Positions 7,962 to 16,302 of a stretch of DNA of 42,462 nt are shown here, one piece after another. Source of the DNA: JAEUOS01 sp964470865. GTDB taxonomy: Bacteria > Pseudomonadota > Gammaproteobacteria > Burkholderiales > JAEUOS01. The stretch covers positions 1 to 42,462 of the forward strand of contig CAYYFR010000027.1 of NCBI GenBank assembly GCA_964470865.1, given 5' to 3'. Under the pieces are notes generated by a model. That model searched no databases, had not been told where the DNA came from, and saw nothing but the letters and a program-made list of their open reading frames with translations. A program made the position numbers and the translations under genes. The first letter of the stretch is position 1. Each line of letters opens with the position of its first letter.

Positions 7962-8927
7962 ATGAAACGCATTTGCCAACTCACACTGAGCGTCGCCGCG
8001 GCCCTGTTGCCGCTGGCGAACGCCACGGCGCAGGACTATCCGGCGCGGCCGATTCGTGTGATCGTGCCGTACGCACCGGGTGGCACCGACCAGCAATTGC
8101 GCATTCTGGCACCTGCCTTGCAGCGCATCCTGGGCCAGCCGCTGGTGATCGACAACGTACCAGGCGGCGGCACCATCATCGGCGCGGGCACCGTGCACAA
8201 ATCCAATCCGGACGGCTATACGCTCCTGTACACCGGCACCGGCGCGATGACGGTTATCCCGAACATGACCAAGACGCCGTATACCCGCACCGATTTCATT
8301 CCGCTGGGCAACGTCATCGGCACGCCGTTCGTGGTCGCCGTGCGGCCTGATGCGCCGTTCAAGTCGATGGCCGAAATGGTGACCTACGGCCGCGCCAACA
8401 CCGGCAAAATCACCTTTGGTTCGGCCGGCATCGGTACCACTACCCACATGGCGGGCGAAGCGATCGCCGCGGCCGGCAATTTCAGGATTCTGCATGTGCC
8501 CTACCAGGGCATCGGGCCGGCGGTGACTTCGATCCTGGGCGGCAATGTCGACATGGTGGTGGGCCTGCCCAATGCCATCATGCCGCACGTCAACGCCGGC
8601 AAGCTGATCGCGATGGCGATCACCGGGCCGCAGCGCTCGGAACTGATGCCCAATTTCATGACAGTGCGCGAGGCAGGCCTGGACATGAGCGACGTGACCA
8701 AGTTCGGATTCTTCGCACCCAGGGGAACGCCGGAGGCGATTCTCCGCAAATTGACCGCGGCGATACCCGAGGCGATGAAGTCGGCGGAATTCATCGACGC
8801 CACCAAGAAGACTTTCAACAGCACCATGTACCTGGACCCCGAGCAGTTTCGAACCGTCCTCGAAGCCGAAGACCGGCATTTCAAGAAACTGATCGTCGAT
8901 CTGAAATTGTCCGACGCCGCCAAGTAG
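7962..8927 (+). CDS. Bug/TctC family periplasmic substrate-binding protein (second)
   Basis: A 321-residue exported Bug-family binding protein. The signal peptide MKRICQLTLSVAAALLPLAN ends near ATA-QDYPARPIRVIVPYAPGG, the standard Bug N-terminus. PLVIDNVPGGGTIIGAGTVH and NPDGYTLLYTG are further family blocks. It is only distantly similar by eye to the Bug protein at 5.6-6.6 kb. The ATG at 7962 is preferred because ACGGAGAC lies 9-16 bases upstream; the open frame extends 15 codons further with no support. A TATAAA at about 7935-7940 could be a -10. It is convergent with the dihydroorotate-dehydrogenase-like gene, 12 bases from its stop. No TctA/B partner is present and the ligand is unknown. 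Confidence 0.9.
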   Translation: MKRICQLTLSVAAALLPLANATAQDYPARPIRVIVPYAPGGTDQQLRILAPALQRILGQPLVIDNVPGGGTIIGAGTVHKSNPDGYTLLYTGTGAMTVIPNMTKTPYTRTDFIPLGNVIGTPFVVAVRPDAPFKSMAEMVTYGRANTGKITFGSAGIGTTTHMAGEAIAAAGNFRILHVPYQGIGPAVTSILGGNVDMVVGLPNAIMPHVNAGKLIAMAITGPQRSELMPNFMTVREAGLDMSDVTKFGFFAPRGTPEAILRKLTAAIPEAMKSAEFIDATKKTFNSTMYLDPEQFRTVLEAEDRHFKKLIVDLKLSDAAK

Positions 8928-8939
8928 GGCGGCAGGATC

Positions 8940-10022
8940 TCAGCCGCGCAAAGTGGCGGCGGGCACGAAGTCGCGCCAGATGTCCACGCGCGCCGGCAGG
9001 TCGGCAAAGGCCTTGACGCCGCCAGCGGCGCGGCCGACGATGGCCTGCGCGGTGGTGTTGTGGCCGTCGAGGTAGGCTGACAACTCGGCGATGGCGGCGC
9101 TGAGCACGCAAAAGCCGCCGGTCATTACCGCCGAACACATTTCCACCGCACTGGCGCCGGCCAGCAGCATGCGCGCGACATCATGCCCGCCGCGCGCGCC
9201 GTTGGTGCCGATCAGGGGAACTGCGGCGCCCAATTGCTTGCGAGTGCGCGCCAGCCAGTAACAGGTGAGCGGCAAGGCCCATGGCCCCCCATAACCCAGG
9301 TTGGTGTCGAGCGTCGGCGCCATCGATTCCAGGTCCGGCAGCATGCCCAGCATGCGGCCGATCATGGTGACCGCCGCTGCGCCGCCGTCATGCGCGGCAG
9401 CCGCCAGAGCGCTGACGTTCTCGCTTTGCCCGGTGAGCTTCACCCACACCGGGATTTTCACCGCGCCCGTGATTGCGGCCACCTGCCCGCGGATTTTCGC
9501 GGCCGCCCGCTCGGTGGTCACGCCACCATGCGTGGCTTCGTCGCCATAGGGTGTGCCGACGTTGAATTCGAGCAGGCGGATGCCGGCCGCCTCGATCGCA
9601 CGCGCCAATCCGACGGCGGCGCCCAAGTCCGCCAGGATCACACTGGCGGCGACGTAGGCATCCTGTTGGCGGGCCTCGCGATCGAGCCCGGCGACCGCGG
9701 CGATCCAGTCATCAGCCGCGCGTGGCTGCAGGCCGGAGCGGCACAGGATGTTGCCGCCTTGCCCGTGCCAGGCCAGAGCTTCCCAGTTGTCGCCGGTACG
9801 CAGGTAGTCGGTCTGCGCCAACTGATCACGCGCGGCCTGGCTCTCGTTGATCGACTTGGCCACCACCACCGAGGCCCCGGCGCTGAGGCCGGCACGAATG
9901 CCGGCTTCGGTCATCACATGTTCGCCAGCGGCGCAGATGACCGGGTTCTTGAGTTCAAGGGAGCCAATGCGCATGCGCAAGGCGGCGGATGGCTGCATCG
10001 GGCTGCCTGCGTGCCTGCTCAT
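8940..10022 (-). CDS. Dihydroorotate dehydrogenase-like FMN protein
   Basis: A 360-residue TIM-barrel flavoprotein resembling the dihydroorotate/dihydropyrimidine dehydrogenase superfamily. It opens with MRIGSLELKNPVICAAGEHV, has IPVWVKLTG in mid-protein, and ends with the FMN phosphate site VPLIGTNGARGGHDVARML and AGASAVEMCSAVMTGG. The catalytic motif, normally N-x-x-[CS]-P-N, is NVGTPYG at 154-160, with Thr157 where the proton-abstracting Cys or Ser should be. This suggests a different substrate from orotate, or altered chemistry. It follows the GMC oxidoreductase by 39 bases on the same strand, so the two flavoenzymes look like an operon. Starts at 10022 or at Met17 (9974) are both possible. 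It is probably not PyrD. Confidence 0.75.
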   Translation of the reverse strand: MSRHAGSPMQPSAALRMRIGSLELKNPVICAAGEHVMTEAGIRAGLSAGASVVVAKSINESQAARDQLAQTDYLRTGDNWEALAWHGQGGNILCRSGLQPRAADDWIAAVAGLDREARQQDAYVAASVILADLGAAVGLARAIEAAGIRLLEFNVGTPYGDEATHGGVTTERAAAKIRGQVAAITGAVKIPVWVKLTGQSENVSALAAAAHDGGAAAVTMIGRMLGMLPDLESMAPTLDTNLGYGGPWALPLTCYWLARTRKQLGAAVPLIGTNGARGGHDVARMLLAGASAVEMCSAVMTGGFCVLSAAIAELSAYLDGHNTTAQAIVGRAAGGVKAFADLPARVDIWRDFVPAATLRG

Positions 10023-10061
10023 GTCAATCGGCGCTGCTCATGCAATACCGCGGCTGCGCGC

Positions 10062-11666
10062 TCAATCGGCCAGCAGCATGGCCGCCGCCCTTTCGGCGAT
10101 CATCATGGTCGGGGCGTTGGTGTTGCCCGAGGTGATGGTGGGCATGACCGAGGCATCGGCGATGCGCAGGCCTTGCAGCCCGAATACGCGCAAGTGTGAA
10201 TCAACCACCGCCAGCGGGTCATCGGCGCGCCCCATGCGGCAGGTGCCGACCGGATGAAAAATGGTGGTGCCGATGTCGCCGGCCGCCTGGGCCAGTTCTT
10301 CATCGGTCTGGAACTGCGGACCGGGCAGAAACTCTTGCGGCGCGTAACGCTTGAGCGCACGCATGCCGACGATGCGCCGGGTCAGGCGCAGGCCTTCGGC
10401 CGCAACCTTGCGGTCCGCCGCGGTGGAAAGGTAGTTGCAGCGGATTTCCGGTTTGGCGCGCGGATCGGCGCTGGTGATATGCACATGGCCGCGCGAGGTC
10501 GGGCGCAGGTTGCAAACCGAGGCGGTAAACGCCGGAAACGTATGCAGCGGATCGCCGAATTTGTCGAGCGACAAGGGCTGTACGTGATACTCGAGGTTGG
10601 GCGTTGCATGTTCGGGGCCGGATTGCCAGAACACGCCCAGTTGCGAAGGCGCCATCGTCAACGGACCGCGCCGCCGCAGGGCATACTCGAGACCCATCCT
10701 GGCCTTGCCCCACCAGCTGTTGGCCATGGTGTTCAGGGTCTTGATGCCCTTGACCTTGAAGGCCATGCGCAATTGCAGATGGTCCTGCAGGTTTTCGCCG
10801 ACACCGGGCAGGGCGTGCAGCAGCGGTACATGGTGCCGGGCCAGCAGATCGGGCGCGCCCACGCCGGAGAGCTGCAGCAATTGCGGCGTGCCGATCGCGC
10901 CTGCCGCCAGTATCACTTCGCGACGCGCCCGGATTAACGCCGAGCCGGCCGGGCCGGCGACTTCCACGCCGGTACAGCGCTTGTCGCTGAACTGCAAACG
11001 GGTGGCTTGCGAGCGATCGCGGATCACCAGGTTCTGCCGCTTGCGCACCGGCTTCAAAAAAGCCTTGCCGGCATGCCAGCGCATCCCGGCTTTCTGCGTG
11101 ACTTCGAACTTGCCGCTGCCGGCGTTGTTGCCGGTGTTGAAATCGTCGGTACGCGGAATGCCTGCCTCTAAGGCGGCGTCGGCGAAGCGGTCAAGAATTT
11201 GCCATGACAGGCGTTGCTGCGCGACTCGCACTTCACCTTCCGTGCCATGGTAACGGCTGGCGGCGCGATGGTTGTTCTCGTGCCGGGTGAAGAATGGCAA
11301 CACCTTTTCCCAGGCCCAATCGGCATCGCCCGTCAAAGCGGCCCATTCATCGTAGTCGCGCTTCTGACCGCGCATGTAGATCATCGCATTGATCAGCGAG
11401 CAGCCGCCCAGGCCCAGGCCGCGGGCGTAGTGGATGTCGCGGCCATTCAAGCCCGGTTCGCTTGCGGTGCGATACATCCAGTCGGTGCGCGGATTGGCGA
11501 TGCAATACAGGTAGCCAACCGGTATGTTGATCCAGATCCAGTTGTCTTCGGTACCCGCCTCGATCAGGCACACCTGCACGGATGGATCCGCCGAAAGCCG
11601 GTTGGCCAGCAGGCAGCCGGCACTGCCGCCGCCCACGATCACGTAGTCGAATTCCTGCGTATCCAT
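10062..11666 (-). CDS. GMC family FAD-dependent oxidoreductase (choline dehydrogenase-like)
   Basis: A 534-residue glucose-methanol-choline family oxidoreductase that oxidises alcohols with FAD. The N-terminal dinucleotide fold is DYVIVGGGSAGCLLANRL with the acidic end of strand 2 in VCLIEAG. GMC signature regions include HYARGLGLGGCSLINAMIYM and AAGAIGTPQLLQLSGVG. The active-site pair is His471 in HPVGTCRMG and Asn515 in SGNTNAPTMM, spaced as in choline-oxidase-type enzymes. No signal peptide is seen, so it is probably cytoplasmic or membrane-associated. It leads the leftward pair with the dihydroorotate-dehydrogenase-like gene and diverges from the small secreted protein. betA-like substrates are possible, but no betaine aldehyde dehydrogenase is nearby, so I do not name it. 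Confidence 0.93.
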   Translation of the reverse strand: MDTQEFDYVIVGGGSAGCLLANRLSADPSVQVCLIEAGTEDNWIWINIPVGYLYCIANPRTDWMYRTASEPGLNGRDIHYARGLGLGGCSLINAMIYMRGQKRDYDEWAALTGDADWAWEKVLPFFTRHENNHRAASRYHGTEGEVRVAQQRLSWQILDRFADAALEAGIPRTDDFNTGNNAGSGKFEVTQKAGMRWHAGKAFLKPVRKRQNLVIRDRSQATRLQFSDKRCTGVEVAGPAGSALIRARREVILAAGAIGTPQLLQLSGVGAPDLLARHHVPLLHALPGVGENLQDHLQLRMAFKVKGIKTLNTMANSWWGKARMGLEYALRRRGPLTMAPSQLGVFWQSGPEHATPNLEYHVQPLSLDKFGDPLHTFPAFTASVCNLRPTSRGHVHITSADPRAKPEIRCNYLSTAADRKVAAEGLRLTRRIVGMRALKRYAPQEFLPGPQFQTDEELAQAAGDIGTTIFHPVGTCRMGRADDPLAVVDSHLRVFGLQGLRIADASVMPTITSGNTNAPTMMIAERAAAMLLAD

Positions 11667-11835
11667 GCCGGAATTGTACCGGTCGGCTTACAACTTCTTA
11701 CCACATGGCCGTCGCCATCACCGTATTATTGGTCAACCTGAGTATTCGAGAACCGTTGTAACTGACGTGACCTGCGTGGACATGAATTCGTGCCTGCGCC
11801 TGGATCACGCCCCGCCGATTTGCAACCCGCGTCCA

Positions 11836-12117
11836 ATGAAACGCTTTCTCATTCTTCTTGGCAGCATCGCACTCACGGTCACCCAGTTGACTTGGGCGCA
11901 GCCCGGCCGGCCGCCAGGCCAGGGCGGGCCGGCAGGGCGCGGGCACGAGGAGCGACGAGCGCCGAGCGAAGATTTTCGGCGCGAACAGGTCGAGCGCCGG
12001 CAGGAGCGCCGGCCGGCCGAAGAGCCTGGCGCGCGGCAAATGAGCCCCGACGAGCGCCGCGAACTGCGCCAGCAGATTCGCGATCACGGGCGCAGCATCT
12101 ACCGCGAGCGGCAGTAA
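11836..12117 (+). CDS. Small secreted basic protein of unknown function
   Basis: A 93-residue protein. The ATG at 11836 begins a clear signal peptide, MKRFLILLGSIALTVTQLTW with cleavage after WAQ. The mature part is almost entirely Arg/Glu/Pro/Gly (for example HEERRAPSEDFRREQVERRQ) and probably disordered. It ends in MSPDERRELRQQIRDHGRSI-YRER, a compact helical motif that, from memory, recurs in small exported betaproteobacterial proteins. The frame extends 57 codons upstream without plausible coding character. It lies 175 bases before the trypsin-like protease gene on the same strand and could belong to that unit, but the gap contains palindromes. Function unknown. Confidence 0.6.
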   Translation: MKRFLILLGSIALTVTQLTWAQPGRPPGQGGPAGRGHEERRAPSEDFRREQVERRQERRPAEEPGARQMSPDERRELRQQIRDHGRSIYRERQ

Positions 12118-12292
12118 GGGCAGATTCAGGCCGGCCTGCCGATCCTGGCACATATCTTGATGGTGTCCTGAGTCGATGGCCGGGTTGGTCTGCGGGAAAA
12201 GCACCAACCGGTTCATCACTTTCATGCCGGCCTGTGATAACGTTCATGGCATCCGGACTCGGTCCGACGCACCGTTCAGTTGGCAAAATGCG

Positions 12293-13255
12293 ATGAAAAG
12301 AACCCCTCTTTACAGCAGCAACAATCGGGCGCGCAGCGGGCAGCTGCCCGCCGCGCAGCGCCATCCGGTTCCACCCGGCGCCGCCTCACCACCGGCGACC
12401 GCTGTAACCGCCACCGGATCCGGTGCGCTCCCCGCGGCGCGCGGTGCCGGGGGTCCACTCAAGAATTTCATGCTGCGCCATGAGCGCTGGCTGATGCTGA
12501 TGGCTGGTGCACTGATTGCGGCGCTGGCAATTTTTGTGCACCAAAAGACAGCACCGTCGGCACGTGACATCACCCAGGAAGACATTGACGCCGCGGTCTT
12601 GAGCTCGCTCGAAAACAAGCCACTGCCTTCGATCGCGGCCAAGGCATTTGAAGCGATTCGGCCCTCGGTGGTACGGGTGGAAGGCGTGTTCAGCGGCGCC
12701 ACCGGTGAAGCGGACATGGATGGCGGCGTCGGCACCGGCGTGGTGATCGTCGACAAGGGCACCATTCTCACCAACATGCATGTGATTGCCGGCGCCGAAC
12801 GGATTCGCATCACCTTCGCCGACGGTCTCGAGTCCGAGGCGACGGTGCTGGGCGTCAAGCCGGAGCATGACCTCGCCGTGTTGCAGGCCAAGACCATTCC
12901 GGACGACCTGCAGGCCGCCACCATGCGCTCGACCGGCGACCTGGCCGTCGGTGATCATGTGGTCGCGGTCGGCTTTCCGTTCGGCATCGGCCCTTCGGCC
13001 TCGGCCGGCGTGGTATCTGGCCTGAAACGCGAGTTTGTGTCGCCCGAGGGCAAGCGCGCCTTGAGCAACCTGATCCAGTTCGATGCCGCAGCCAATCCGG
13101 GCAACTCCGGCGGACCGCTTGTCACCGCCGACGGCCAGTTGGTCGGCATCGTCACCGCGATCCTCAACCCCACCCAACAGCGGGTCTTTATCGGCATCGG
13201 ATTCGCGGTGCCGATCGAGAATGCCGCCAGTGCCATCGGCGTCTCGCCATTTTGA
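12293..13255 (+). CDS. Membrane-anchored trypsin-like serine protease without PDZ domain
   Basis: A 320-residue HtrA-type serine protease. Residues 1-58 are Pro/Ala/Arg-rich and probably cytoplasmic; one transmembrane segment follows (LMLMAGALIAALAIFV, 67-82); the S1 domain then lies in the periplasm. The triad is intact: His163 in LTNMHVIAG, Asp193 in PEHDLAVLQ and Ser272 in NPGNSGGPL. VGFPFGIGPSASAGVVSGL is also typical. The protein stops shortly after the protease domain (ENAASAIGVSPF), so the PDZ domain of DegP, DegQ and DegS is absent. I choose the ATG at 12293; it has no strong ribosome site, and Met60 is an alternative that would remove the Pro-rich part. The MoxR gene begins 30 bases after its stop, suggesting one operon with MoxR, DUF58 and VWA. 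Confidence 0.87.
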   Translation: MKRTPLYSSNNRARSGQLPAAQRHPVPPGAASPPATAVTATGSGALPAARGAGGPLKNFMLRHERWLMLMAGALIAALAIFVHQKTAPSARDITQEDIDAAVLSSLENKPLPSIAAKAFEAIRPSVVRVEGVFSGATGEADMDGGVGTGVVIVDKGTILTNMHVIAGAERIRITFADGLESEATVLGVKPEHDLAVLQAKTIPDDLQAATMRSTGDLAVGDHVVAVGFPFGIGPSASAGVVSGLKREFVSPEGKRALSNLIQFDAAANPGNSGGPLVTADGQLVGIVTAILNPTQQRVFIGIGFAVPIENAASAIGVSPF

Positions 13256-13285
13256 AGCGTACTCAAACCTGATACGGGAGCGGCA

Positions 13286-14293
13286 ATGAAGGAAAGCGAC
13301 AACGAGGAAGTCAAACCGCTGATGGAGCGGCTGCTCTATGAGGTCAAGAAGGTGGTGGTGGGGCAGGACCACTTCCTGGAGCGTGTGCTGGTGGCGATCC
13401 TGGCCCAGGGACATCTGCTGGTCGAAGGGGTGCCCGGTCTGGCCAAGACACTGACCGTCAAGACCCTCGCGCGCACCATTCGGGGCGGCTACAAGCGCAT
13501 CCAGTTCACCCCCGATCTGGTGCCGTCCGACCTGGTGGGGACCCGCGTGTACAACCAGAAGACCGGCGAATTCAGCACCTCCCTGGGGCCGGTATTCTGC
13601 AACCTGTTGCTGGCCGACGAGATCAACCGTGCCCCCGCCAAGGTGCAAAGCGCGTTGCTCGAAGTGATGCAGGAATACCAGGTCACCATCGCCGGCGAAA
13701 CCCACATGGTGCCCCAGCCGTTTCTGGTGATGGCGACGCAGAACCCGATCGAGACCGAGGGCACCTATCCGCTGCCGGAAGCCCAGGTCGATCGCTTCAT
13801 GATGAAGGTGCTGGTCGGCTATCCCAGCGAGGAAGAGGAATTCGTGATCGTCGACCGCGTAACCGCCGCCGCGCGTACCGTGGTTGCCGAAGTCGCTTCG
13901 CCCGAACAGTTGGGGGCGCTGCAGCGCGAGTGCCGCTCGGGCTACGTTGAACCTTCGCTGATGCAGTATGCGGTGCGACTGGCAGGCGCCACCCGCGATC
14001 CGGCCAAACACGGCCTGCCTGACCTGGCACGCTTCATTTCGTTCGGCGTCAGCCCGCGCGCGCCGATCCACCTGATCGAAGGCGCGCGCGCCCTGGCGTT
14101 CCTGCGTGGCCGCAGTTACGTGCTGCCCGAGGACGTGACCGACCTGGTGCCTGACGTGTTCCGCCACCGGCTGGTACTGACTTACGAAGCCCTGGCAGAG
14201 GCGATGACCGCCGACATGCTGATAGCAAAGGTGATGCGCCAGATCGCCGCGCCAGCCAAGCCGCTGGAGGCGCATGTCAAAGTCGCCGCCTGA
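13286..14293 (+). CDS. MoxR family AAA+ ATPase
   Basis: A 335-residue AAA+ ATPase of the MoxR family, chaperone-like proteins that act with VWA-domain partners in complex assembly or cofactor insertion. Walker A is EGVPGLAKTLTVK (about 48-55), Walker B is LLLADEINRAPAKVQSALLE (107-126), and sensor 1 lies in FLVMATQNPIETEGTYPLPE, which is highly characteristic of MoxR. The C-terminal lid carries PRAPIHLIEGARALAFLRGR. The ATG at 13286 has GGGAGCGGC upstream. It overlaps the next gene by 20 bases. The arrangement MoxR-DUF58-VWA is the conserved core of such operons; the client is unknown. Confidence 0.95.
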   Translation: MKESDNEEVKPLMERLLYEVKKVVVGQDHFLERVLVAILAQGHLLVEGVPGLAKTLTVKTLARTIRGGYKRIQFTPDLVPSDLVGTRVYNQKTGEFSTSLGPVFCNLLLADEINRAPAKVQSALLEVMQEYQVTIAGETHMVPQPFLVMATQNPIETEGTYPLPEAQVDRFMMKVLVGYPSEEEEFVIVDRVTAAARTVVAEVASPEQLGALQRECRSGYVEPSLMQYAVRLAGATRDPAKHGLPDLARFISFGVSPRAPIHLIEGARALAFLRGRSYVLPEDVTDLVPDVFRHRLVLTYEALAEAMTADMLIAKVMRQIAAPAKPLEAHVKVAA

Positions 14294-15260
14294 AGCCCAC
14301 CTCAAGCTGGTGCCGGGCACGGCGCTTGCGGGCAGCGCCCGTGGCGCCGAGTTGCTGTTGCGCCGGCTCGAATGGACCGTGCTGCGACGCCTCGATGGCG
14401 CCATCCATGGCAACTATCGGACCCTTTTCCGCGGCTTCGGGCTGGACCTGGCCGAACTGCGTGAGTATCAGTATGGCGATGACGTGCGCCACATCGACTG
14501 GAACGTCACCGCACGCACCGGCCAGCCCTATGTGCGGCAATTCCATGAGGACCGCGAGGTCACCGCCTGGTTTCTGCTCGACCTTTCGCCCTCGCTCGAT
14601 TTCGGTTCGAGCGAGGTGCGCAAGCGCGGCGTGTCGGCCGAATTCGTCTCCATATTGGCGCGCCTGCTCACGCGCAACGGCAACCGCGTCGGCGCGATGT
14701 TCTATGGCGACGCCGTCGATACGGTGATCCCGGCGCGTAGCGGACGCGCCCAGGTGCTGCATATCCTGCATCGCATGCTGACGCGGCCTGCGCGCGATGT
14801 TGCGGGCGAGACCGATCTCGACGATTTCCTGCAGGGGGCTTTTCGCTTCATCCCGCGCCGCTCACTGGTTTTCCTGGTGTCGGACTTCATCAGCCGACCG
14901 GGCTGGGCGCCCGCGCTGGCACGCCTTACGCAACGCCATGAAGTCATTGCGGTGCGTTTGTATGACCCGCTGGAAATGGAGTTGCCCGATCTGGGGATGG
15001 TGCTGATGCGTGACGCCGAAACCGGGGAACAGCTGTTTGTCGACACCCATGAATCGGGTTTTCGCAAACGCTTTGCGGCGGCTGCCGCGCGCCGCGAAAG
15101 CGCAATGCGCGCCGCTTTCGCCGAAGCCGGGGTCGACGTGCTCGAACTGGCCACTGACGACGCCTTGATCGATTCGGTGATGCGCTTCGCCGACCTGCGC
15201 AAGCGCCGCAGCCAGCTGGCCGGCGGCGGCCTGCCGGCGCACATGGCGGGGGCGGCATGA
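14274..15260 (+). CDS. DUF58 domain protein of MoxR operon
   Basis: A 328-residue cytoplasmic DUF58 protein. The diagnostic block is REYQYGDDVRHIDWNVTART (63-82) followed by QPYVRQFHEDREVTAWFLLD and a degenerate VWA-like fold (LSPSLDFGSSEVRK, then SLVFLVSDFISRPGW). DUF58 proteins occur almost always between MoxR and a VWA protein and are thought to be partners of the ATPase. The start at 14274 lies inside the last codons of the MoxR gene, and its stop overlaps the VWA start by four bases, showing translational coupling through the operon. No transmembrane segment is evident, unlike longer DUF58 proteins that carry two N-terminal helices. Confidence 0.93.
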   Translation: MSKSPPEAHLKLVPGTALAGSARGAELLLRRLEWTVLRRLDGAIHGNYRTLFRGFGLDLAELREYQYGDDVRHIDWNVTARTGQPYVRQFHEDREVTAWFLLDLSPSLDFGSSEVRKRGVSAEFVSILARLLTRNGNRVGAMFYGDAVDTVIPARSGRAQVLHILHRMLTRPARDVAGETDLDDFLQGAFRFIPRRSLVFLVSDFISRPGWAPALARLTQRHEVIAVRLYDPLEMELPDLGMVLMRDAETGEQLFVDTHESGFRKRFAAAAARRESAMRAAFAEAGVDVLELATDDALIDSVMRFADLRKRRSQLAGGGLPAHMAGAA

Positions 15261-16297
15261 AATTCCTGTGGCCGCAGATGCTTTGGCTGTTGCTGCTGCT
15301 GCCCGCGCTGGTCGGGTTGTACCTGTGGCTGTTGCGGCACAAGAAGCGGGCACTGCTCAAGCATTCCGGCCTGGCGCTGATTCGCCAAGCCCTGGCCGGT
15401 GGCCAGCAAGGGCGCCGCCATGTGCCGCCGCTGCTGTTCCTTCTCGCCATCGGCCTGATGATCGTGGCGGTGTCGCGCCCGACCGCCATCCTGACCTTGC
15501 CCGCGCAACATGAAACCATCGTGCTGGCGATGGATGTGTCGGGCAGCATGCGCGCGGTCGACGTGCAGCCCAATCGATTGGCGGCGGCGCAGGCGGCGGC
15601 CAAGGCGTTTGTCAAAGATCAGCCACGCGATGTGCGGATCGGCGTGGTTTCGTTTGCCGCTACCGCATCGGTGGTGCAGTATCCGACGCAGAGTCGCGAA
15701 GATGTACTCAATGCCATCGACCGTTTTCAACTGCAACGCGGCACCGCGATCGGCAGTGGCATCATCGTCTCGCTGGCGACCCTGTTTCCCGACGCCGGCA
15801 TCGATGTCAGCGGCCTGATCCTGGGCGAGAGCTCGTCGCGCCGTTCGTTCGGACCGCCGCGCAAGGATGCCAAGAAGGAATTCAAGCCGGTGCCGGCCGG
15901 CTCCTACACCAACGGCGCGATCATCCTATTGACCGACGGCCAGCGTACCACCGGACCGGATGCGCTGGCCGCAGCGAAAATGGCGGCCGAGCGCGGAGTC
16001 CGCGTATTCACCGTCGGCATCGGCACCACCAAGGGGGAGACCATCGGCTTCGAAGGCTGGTCGATGCGGGTCAAGCTCGACGAGGACACCTTGAAGCAGG
16101 TCGCCAACATTACCCAGGGTACCTACTTCTATGCCGGCACGGCCAATGACCTGAAGAAGGTCTACGAAACCCTGAATACCCGCTTCAGCCTGGAAAAAAA
16201 GGAAACCGAGATCAGCGCCCTGTTCGCCGCCGGCGCAGCGCTGTTCGCTATGCTGGCAGCCGGGCTTTCCCTGCTCTGGTTCAACCGGATTCTCTAG
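15257..16297 (+). CDS. VWA domain membrane protein (BatA-like)
   Basis: A 346-residue membrane protein of the BatA type. Two N-terminal transmembrane segments (MLWLLLLLPALVGLYLWLL, 8-26, and LLFLLAIGLMIVAVS, 59-73) precede a VWA domain with an intact metal-ion-dependent adhesion site: Asp93, Ser95 and Ser97 in LAMDVSGSMRAVD. The later MIDAS Thr and Asp lie in QRGTAIGSG and ILLTDGQRTTG. A last helix (FAAGAALFAMLAAGLSLLWF) anchors the C-terminus, so the VWA domain faces the cytoplasm or periplasm between the anchors. In related operons it works with MoxR and DUF58 proteins. Its ATG overlaps the DUF58 stop by four bases, and the KTSC gene follows after five bases. Confidence 0.93.
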   Translation: MKFLWPQMLWLLLLLPALVGLYLWLLRHKKRALLKHSGLALIRQALAGGQQGRRHVPPLLFLLAIGLMIVAVSRPTAILTLPAQHETIVLAMDVSGSMRAVDVQPNRLAAAQAAAKAFVKDQPRDVRIGVVSFAATASVVQYPTQSREDVLNAIDRFQLQRGTAIGSGIIVSLATLFPDAGIDVSGLILGESSSRRSFGPPRKDAKKEFKPVPAGSYTNGAIILLTDGQRTTGPDALAAAKMAAERGVRVFTVGIGTTKGETIGFEGWSMRVKLDEDTLKQVANITQGTYFYAGTANDLKKVYETLNTRFSLEKKETEISALFAAGAALFAMLAAGLSLLWFNRIL

Positions 16298-16302
16298 ATT
16301 CA

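Noticed and set aside
10062..11666. Naming the GMC oxidoreductase betA
   Set aside because: No betaine aldehyde dehydrogenase, BetI or choline transporter nearby, and the GMC family has many substrates.
12386..14413. 675-codon minus-strand ORF
   Set aside because: It is antisense to the protease and MoxR genes, with no family motifs; long shadow ORFs are expected in GC-rich DNA.
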